Source of the DNA: Thermomonospora catenispora | Lineage (GTDB): Bacteria > Actinomycetota > Actinomycetes > Streptosporangiales > Streptosporangiaceae | Assembly (NCBI RefSeq): GCF_006363815.1 | Contig: NZ_RRYT01000002.1 | Location: 62,001 to 126,000, forward strand | DNA length: 64,000 bases | Direction of reading: 5' to 3' | Shown here: in pieces, positions 59,807-64,000 of the stretch | Numbering within the stretch: the first letter of the stretch is position 1 | Layout: each line of letters begins with the position of its first letter | The notes under the pieces: generated by a model | Seen by the model: the letters and a program-made list of their open reading frames with translations, nothing else | Database searches by the model: none | Told to the model about the DNA's origin: nothing | Made by a program: the position numbers and the translations under genes

Positions 59807-61189
59807 TCAGGCGGACAGTTCGCCCTTCTCGGGCTCCTCGTCCCCGGGCGGCTCCGCCACCGCCTCCTCCTCCGGCGGCTCATCGTCGTCGGCGAAGCCG
59901 GGGATCCACTTGAGGGACTCGGCCCGGGCGGGGATCTCGCACTCGAGCTGGCAGAGGACGCCGGTGCCCGCCGACAGGACGCGGTGGATGATGACGTACT
60001 CCGGCGGCAGGTTGAGCTGACGCACCACGTTGCTCGGGCGCAGGTCGGTGACCTTGGCGGCCATCATGCGGAGCCATTCGCGGTTGAAGGAGAAGGTCTC
60101 GGTGATGAACGGCTCGGTGATAGGCGCCAGGAACGCCTGCAGGGCGTCGGGGTCGATCTCGACGCCCTCGCGGATGAAGTCCTCGGCGCGCAGCGCCTCC
60201 ATGATCTCGTCGATCTCGGCCATGCAGCCGATGCGCAGCAGCAGGCCCAGGCGACGCTGGAAGCCGCCGGGGATGCGGTCCACCGCGCCGAAGTCCATCA
60301 CGCCCAGCCGACCGTCCTCCAGCAGCCGGAAGTTGCCCGGGTGCGGGTCGCCGTGCAGCATGCCCGAGCGCTTGGGGCCCGAGAGCAGGAACCGGCAGTA
60401 CAGCAGGGCGGCGTGGTTGCGCTGCTCCTGATCGCCGTCACTGATCACCTTGGACAGCGGGATGCCGTCCATCCACTCGGTGACCAGCACGTTGCCGGAC
60501 TGGGCGACCACGTCGGGGATGAAGAAGTCCGGGTCGTCGGCGTAGGCCCGGGCGAACGCCCGTTGCGCCTCCGCCTCGAGGGTGTAGTCGAGCTCCTCGG
60601 TGACGCGCTCTTTGAGCTCGGCCAGCATGGGCTTGATCTCCAGCCCCGGCATCAGCACGGCGAACAGCCTGCCCAGCCGGGCCAGCTGGTTGAAGTCGCT
60701 GATCAGCGCCTTGCCGGCGCCCGGGTACTGGACCTTGACCGCGACCGTGCGGCCGTCGTGCCACACCGCCTTGTGCACCTGGCCGATGGACGCCGCTGCG
60801 GCGGGCTTGTCGTCGAAGGAGGCGAACAGATCCCGCCAGTCCTCGCCGAGCCCCTCGGCCAGCACCTGGTGCACGGTCTGCGCGGGCAGCGGCGGCGCCG
60901 CCTCCTGGAGCTTGGTGAGCGTGGCCCGGTACGGTCCGGCGATCTCCGGCGGCAGCGCGGCCTCGAAGATCGACAGCATCTGGCCGAGCTTCATCGCGCC
61001 GCCCTTGAGCTCGCCGAGCACCTTGAACAGCTGTTCGGCGGTGCGCTGCTGGATTTCGACGGCGACCATCTCGGCCGGCTTGCCCAGCGTCCGCTTGCCG
61101 ACGCCGAGCGCGGCCCGGCCGGCGAAGCCGAGGGGCAGTGAGGCCAGCTTGGCGGAACGCGTCACCGCACGGCGAGGGAGATCACTCAC
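59807..61189 (-). CDS. ABC1/UbiB-family atypical kinase (AarF domain)
   Basis: ABC1 family protein of 460 aa, the actinobacterial Rv3197-like member. KLGQMLSIF is the KxGQ motif of the N-terminal extension. AAASIGQVHKAVWHDGRTVAVKVQYPG is the Ala-rich nucleotide loop and lysine. LHGDPHPGNFRLL and GVMDFGAVDR are the catalytic and metal-binding loops. The mycobacterial relative is an ATPase implicated in macrolide tolerance and belongs to the WhiB7 regulon. The C-terminal ~25 residues are acidic low complexity. GTG 61189 fits the family start; a longer frame begins at 61306. Confidence 0.9.
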   Translation of the reverse strand: MSDLPRRAVTRSAKLASLPLGFAGRAALGVGKRTLGKPAEMVAVEIQQRTAEQLFKVLGELKGGAMKLGQMLSIFEAALPPEIAGPYRATLTKLQEAAPPLPAQTVHQVLAEGLGEDWRDLFASFDDKPAAAASIGQVHKAVWHDGRTVAVKVQYPGAGKALISDFNQLARLGRLFAVLMPGLEIKPMLAELKERVTEELDYTLEAEAQRAFARAYADDPDFFIPDVVAQSGNVLVTEWMDGIPLSKVISDGDQEQRNHAALLYCRFLLSGPKRSGMLHGDPHPGNFRLLEDGRLGVMDFGAVDRIPGGFQRRLGLLLRIGCMAEIDEIMEALRAEDFIREGVEIDPDALQAFLAPITEPFITETFSFNREWLRMMAAKVTDLRPSNVVRQLNLPPEYVIIHRVLSAGTGVLCQLECEIPARAESLKWIPGFADDDEPPEEEAVAEPPGDEEPEKGELSA

Positions 61190-61365
61190 CTGCCCATTGT
61201 CAGGGATTGGTGACGCTTGTGCCACATTTCCCTCTAGTCGACCCCATTGATCTTCTCTGGTGCGCCCTCCTGCCAGGCAAAACGATGTAAGTGTGCGCTT
61301 TCTCACGTTGGTCGGCCGGGCGCGACGGCCGCGTCCGGCCGACCCCCCGTGTCTGCACGGAGCGC

Positions 61366-61668
61366 TCAGCCCCGGGGCGCGGCCGCCCGTCGCCTCGATG
61401 GACGCCTGCGCGGGGCGCGGCCCCGGTCGCCGCGGCCGGTCAGCCCGCCGACCGCCAGGAGCGTCGCCAGCGGAGCGGTGATCTCGACGACCCTGATCAG
61501 TGATCGGGCGGGCAGGCCGATCCGTCGGGCGGCCCGGCGGACCACGGGGCGCAGCGCCCGGCCGGCCAGTCCGCCGATCAGCGCTCCCGCGGCGCCTCGG
61601 GCGAATCGGGCGGCCGGCGACCGGCGCGAGACGTCGGAGCGCCGGCCCTTCCTGGTGTAGTGGCTCAT
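61366..61668 (-). CDS. small basic membrane-associated protein
   Basis: Not recognised. The 100-aa protein has an Arg-rich N-terminus (MSHYTRKGRRSDVSRRSPAA) and a Gly/Ala hydrophobic segment (FARGAAGALIGGLAGRAL). A second hydrophobic stretch follows (ITAPLATLLAVGGL), then an Arg-rich tail. ATG 61668 is preceded by GGGAGAACC. It lies upstream of the ABC1 gene on the same strand. Confidence 0.6.
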   Translation of the reverse strand: MSHYTRKGRRSDVSRRSPAARFARGAAGALIGGLAGRALRPVVRRAARRIGLPARSLIRVVEITAPLATLLAVGGLTGRGDRGRAPRRRPSRRRAAAPRG

Positions 61669-61800
61669 CTGGGTTCTCCCCTCCCTGGGACTGTCACGTT
61701 CGGTGCCCGAACGTTCACGAAGTGAAGCCACCTGTGTCTTGTCGGGTTCGCCGGACCTGTCGCAGAGCCCTCCGGCGGGGCCGTTCGGCGCGATCATGCT

Positions 61801-61938
61801 TGTGGACGACTTGTGGACAACCTGTGGATCTTGCCCGCAAGGCTGTGGACGGTCTCCGGCGAACCTGTGGAGAACTTTGGGGATGTGTAAAATTCGCGGG
61901 CCTGACCTGGGAAAACAGCAGTGACCCCCTGTGGAGAA
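61801..61938. repeat. cluster of DnaA-box-like TGTGGA repeats
   Basis: Six copies lie in 138 bp, all in one orientation. They are TGTGGACGA (61801), TGTGGACAA (61812), TGTGGATCT (61823), TGTGGACGG (61844), TGTGGAGAA (61866) and TGTGGAGAA (61930). TGTGGACAA is the exact complement of the actinomycete DnaA box TTGTCCACA. The first three are spaced exactly 11 bp apart. TAAAAT at 61888-61893 may be a -10 within the cluster. Confidence 0.75.
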
Positions 61939-61964
61939 GGCAAAATCTCAGCTACGGTCTAGCT

Positions 61965-62552
61965 GTGCCGCCCTCCAACGTCGAGGTCCGCCGAAGCGCC
62001 CGTCGGAAACGGACCGTCTCCGCCTACCGCGACGGCGACAAGACCGTGGTGCTGGTCCCTTCCCGGCTCTCCAAGGCCGAGGAGGAACGCTGGGTCGCCA
62101 CCATCCTGCAGCGGCTCGCCGAACGCGAACGGCGTCGCAACCCCAGTGACGACGCCCTCCTCGCCCGGGCCCAGGAGCTGTCCCGGCGGTACCTCGACGG
62201 CTCCGCCCGCCCCGTCAGCGTCCGCTGGGCGGACAACCAGCGTTCCCGCTGGGGCTCGTGCACCCCCGCCGACGGCACCATCCGGGTGTCCACCCGGCTG
62301 CGCGGCATGCCCTCCTGGGTGCTGGACTACGTGCTGATCCACGAGCTGGCGCATCTGCTCGTGCCGTCCCACAACAGCCGCTTCTGGGCGCTGGTCGCCA
62401 ACTATCCCAAGGCCGAACGCGCCCGCGGCTACCTCGAGGGCGTCGCCGCGGCCGCCAACCTGCCCATGGCCGGACGGTCGGCGGACGACTGCCGCCCCGC
62501 CGGCGAGGACGACGGCGCGACCGGGGAACCGGCGCACGAGGCCGCCGGATGA
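61965..62552 (+). CDS. YgjP-like M48-family metallopeptidase
   Basis: Predicted zinc protease of 195 aa. The YgjP/DUF45 fold shows VRWADNQRSRWGSCTPADGTIRVSTRLRGMP. The zinc motif is HELAH (126-130), followed by LLVPSHNSRFWALVANYPKAERARG. GTG 61965 is chosen because upstream frame content is non-coding. It follows the DnaA-box-like cluster by 26 bp. The role of this family is largely unknown; mycobacterial relatives also lie beside the ABC1 gene. Confidence 0.85.
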   Translation: MPPSNVEVRRSARRKRTVSAYRDGDKTVVLVPSRLSKAEEERWVATILQRLAERERRRNPSDDALLARAQELSRRYLDGSARPVSVRWADNQRSRWGSCTPADGTIRVSTRLRGMPSWVLDYVLIHELAHLLVPSHNSRFWALVANYPKAERARGYLEGVAAAANLPMAGRSADDCRPAGEDDGATGEPAHEAAG

Positions 62553-62559
62553 CCGCCCG

Positions 62560-63195
62560 ATGACCGTTCGATACGCCGCCGTGCTGGCGACGCCCCCCGC
62601 CGAGCCGATCCGCCTGCCCGGGATCGACCCCGACGAACTGCATCTGGCCTTCCTCGAAGACGTCTACGAGGTCGTCGCGGGACTGGAGCTCGTCCATCCC
62701 GCGCTCATCCTCCGCCCCCCGGACCGGCCGGACGCGGAAGCCCTCGCCTGGCCCGGCACCGCGATCCTGCGCGCCCCCGACCCGGTCGCGGCCCTGCACG
62801 CCCTGACCGACCTGGGCGCCGACGAGGCCGCCCTGGTCGTCCCGGACGTTCCCGACCTGCCCGCCCTGCTGCTGGGCAAGCTGTTCCGCGCCCTCGGCGG
62901 CGCCCCCGTCGCGGCCTGCCCCGCCGCCGAGGGCGGCCTGGTGGCGCTCGCCGTGCGCCTTCCCGCCCCCGACTGGCTGGTCGAGGCCCTTCCCGCGCTC
63001 GGCGCCGACCTCCGGGAGCCCCGGGCCCTGGCCGTCCTGCGTTCGGAGGCCCCGCGCCCCGGCCTGGTCCGCCGCACCCCCGGCTGGCACCGCCTGTGCG
63101 AACAGGACGACCTGAGCCGCCTGGACCCGGACCTGGAGGGCTGGGAGAACACCCGCGCCCTGCTCGCCGGCCGCCCGCTGCGGACCTCTCCCTGA
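62560..63195 (+). CDS. uncharacterised protein with nucleotidyltransferase-like features
   Basis: Actinomycete protein of unknown role, 211 aa. GADEAALVVPDVPDLPALLLGKLFRALGGAPVAACPAAEGG resembles the DxPxLP turn of MobA/CofC-like (DUF2064) nucleotidyltransferases, but the N-terminal signature of that fold is absent. No membrane or signal segment. The gap from the metalloprotease gene is 7 bp, so they are co-transcribed. Confidence 0.65.
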   Translation: MTVRYAAVLATPPAEPIRLPGIDPDELHLAFLEDVYEVVAGLELVHPALILRPPDRPDAEALAWPGTAILRAPDPVAALHALTDLGADEAALVVPDVPDLPALLLGKLFRALGGAPVAACPAAEGGLVALAVRLPAPDWLVEALPALGADLREPRALAVLRSEAPRPGLVRRTPGWHRLCEQDDLSRLDPDLEGWENTRALLAGRPLRTSP

Positions 63196-63241
63196 CCGCC
63201 CGGAGACGGACCGAGGAGGGGACCGGGGCCGCCGCGCCGCC

Positions 63242-63796
63242 TCAGGCGAGGGCGACCGCGCGGGCCACCAGCCGGCGGAGGGCGTCGTCGGTGGGCTCGG
63301 GGAGCGCATCGACGGGGAACCAGCGCAGGTCGTCGGACTCGGCGCTGATCCGATGCCCCGCCCCCTGCGGAGCGATCGCCAGATACTGCACGTCGAGATG
63401 GTGCGAGCCCTGGGGATGGCAGCGCACGAAGTGGCGGTCCACCTGGACCGGGACCGGATGCAGGCGCAGCGCGGCGATCCCCGACTCCTCGACGGCCTCC
63501 CGCAGCGCCGCCCCCGCCAGTGAGACGTCGGCCGGCTCGCAGTGTCCGCCGAGCTGCAGCCAGGCCTTGATCTTGCCGTGCAGGGTCAGCAGCACCCGCG
63601 TCCGCGACTCGTCCAGCACCAGGGCGCTGGCGGTGATGTGGCCGGGGACGCACGTCCGCCACACGCCGTCGGGATGGCGTTCCAGGTGCCGCAGGAACTC
63701 CAGGCGCAGCCGTTCCTGCTCGGCGTCGGGCGCGCGCCAGCCCGACAGCACCCGCACCGCGTCGGCGTGCAGCCCGCCGGGGACGACCGACGTCAT
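63242..63796 (-). CDS. Nudix hydrolase
   Basis: Nudix protein of 184 aa. The box is GGHCEPADVSLAGAALREAVEESGI (R-E-x-x-E-E-x-G), with the first Glu replaced by Asp (GHCEPAD). The N-terminal region RTCVPGHITASALVLDESRTRVLLTLH is typical. Substrate unknown. The ATG at 63796 overlaps the stop of the gene entering from the right (ATGA), so the two are coupled. Confidence 0.9.
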   Translation of the reverse strand: MTSVVPGGLHADAVRVLSGWRAPDAEQERLRLEFLRHLERHPDGVWRTCVPGHITASALVLDESRTRVLLTLHGKIKAWLQLGGHCEPADVSLAGAALREAVEESGIAALRLHPVPVQVDRHFVRCHPQGSHHLDVQYLAIAPQGAGHRISAESDDLRWFPVDALPEPTDDALRRLVARAVALA

Positions 63797-64000
63797 GCGC
63801 CGCCGATCAGCCTGCGCCGACGGCGCTCCTGCTCGTGCGGGCGCTCCCAGCGGACCGCGCCGGCCGCCGTGCGCGCCGCGCGCGGCGGATGCCCCGCACG
63901 GTCGAACGTCTCACCGTGCACCGGCCACCGGCCCGGATCCCCGCCGGCCGCTCCCGGGCAGCCGCCCCAATGCCGGGCGGAGCGGCACCGATCGCCGCGG
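63793..64000 (-). CDS. C-terminal end of an upstream coupled gene (runs off the right edge)
   Basis: The last 68 codons are visible. They end in PHEQERRRRRLIGGA with TGA at 63795-63793, overlapping the Nudix start. The visible part is Gly/Arg/Pro-rich and shows no recognisable motif, so the family is not assigned. Confidence 0.5.
   Translation of the reverse strand, partial: RGDRCRSARHWGGCPGAAGGDPGRWPVHGETFDRAGHPPRAARTAAGAVRWERPHEQERRRRRLIGGA

Noticed and set aside
61801-61938. Chromosomal replication origin
   Set aside because: No dnaA, dnaN, rpmH or gyrB lies nearby and the boxes are few and all in one orientation.
1-64000. tRNA genes, CRISPR arrays, insertion sequences, prophage
   Set aside because: No cloverleaf-like gene, regularly spaced repeat array, transposase or phage gene was found on reading both strands. 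Only the Rpn relic hints at past mobility.

Overview
The window is GC-rich DNA with actinomycete codon use, many GTG starts and 4-nt ATGA/GTGA gene overlaps. Several gene sets are actinobacterial hallmarks: a conservon (cvnABCD), whiB7 with its leader, adnA-adnB, uvrD2, a mycoredoxin, moeZ, DUF397 and a mycosin-like protease. The order adnA-adnB ... nudC-mycoredoxin-uvrD2 ... whiB7-ABC1 kinase resembles the Rv3202c-Rv3197 block of Mycobacterium tuberculosis. Content and style suggest a filamentous actinomycete such as Streptosporangiales/Thermomonosporaceae; the genus is inference. I found no tRNA, rRNA, CRISPR array, insertion sequence or phage gene.

1-2.1 kb: the 5' part of dihydrolipoyl dehydrogenase, a dimethylargininase and a small membrane protein. 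2.1-10.1 kb, all minus strand: cytochrome P450, class I terpene synthase and class II terpene cyclase, the last two translationally coupled, followed by the conservon cvnA-B-C-D. This joins a putative labdane- or drimane-type pathway to a G-protein-like signalling module. 10.1-20.4 kb is accessory: a 0.9-kb non-coding stretch, a TerD protein, a DUF4253 protein, an all-repeat Sel1 protein, a TetR/reductase pair, a flavin monooxygenase, a secreted protein, a PucR-type regulator, a stand-alone PolX N-terminal domain, and an ECF sigma factor coupled to a DinB/mycothiol-type protein.

20.4-27.7 kb: a three-gene formate dehydrogenase operon (alpha, four-cluster ferredoxin beta, NrfD gamma). Its catalytic subunit has an in-frame UGA at the active site followed by a bacterial SECIS-like hairpin, so it is read as selenocysteine. 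Prolyl-tRNA synthetase diverges from it. 28-36 kb: a P450, a short-chain dehydrogenase, a frameshifted Rpn-type relic, an MMPL exporter with a divergent TetR and three GTTAAC sites, moeZ, and a CsbD stress protein. 36.5-39.3 kb: a membrane protein overlapping a mycosin-like protease, then an alkyltransferase-like DNA repair protein.

39.4-64 kb: adnA-adnB helicase-nuclease, a methyltransferase, and a three-gene NRPS-independent siderophore operon (ATP-grasp plus two IucA/IucC synthetases) behind a near-perfect IdeR/DmdR1 iron box. Then come an HD protein, an M20 dipeptidase, nudC, mycoredoxin, uvrD2, tesB, whiB7 (WhiB7-type promoter, long leader, 13-bp terminator), an ABC1 kinase, a YgjP-like metalloprotease behind a cluster of DnaA-box-like repeats, and a Nudix hydrolase. 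Most transcription units end in perfect GC hairpins without U-tracts; the whiB7 attenuator is the exception, with a T-rich tail.
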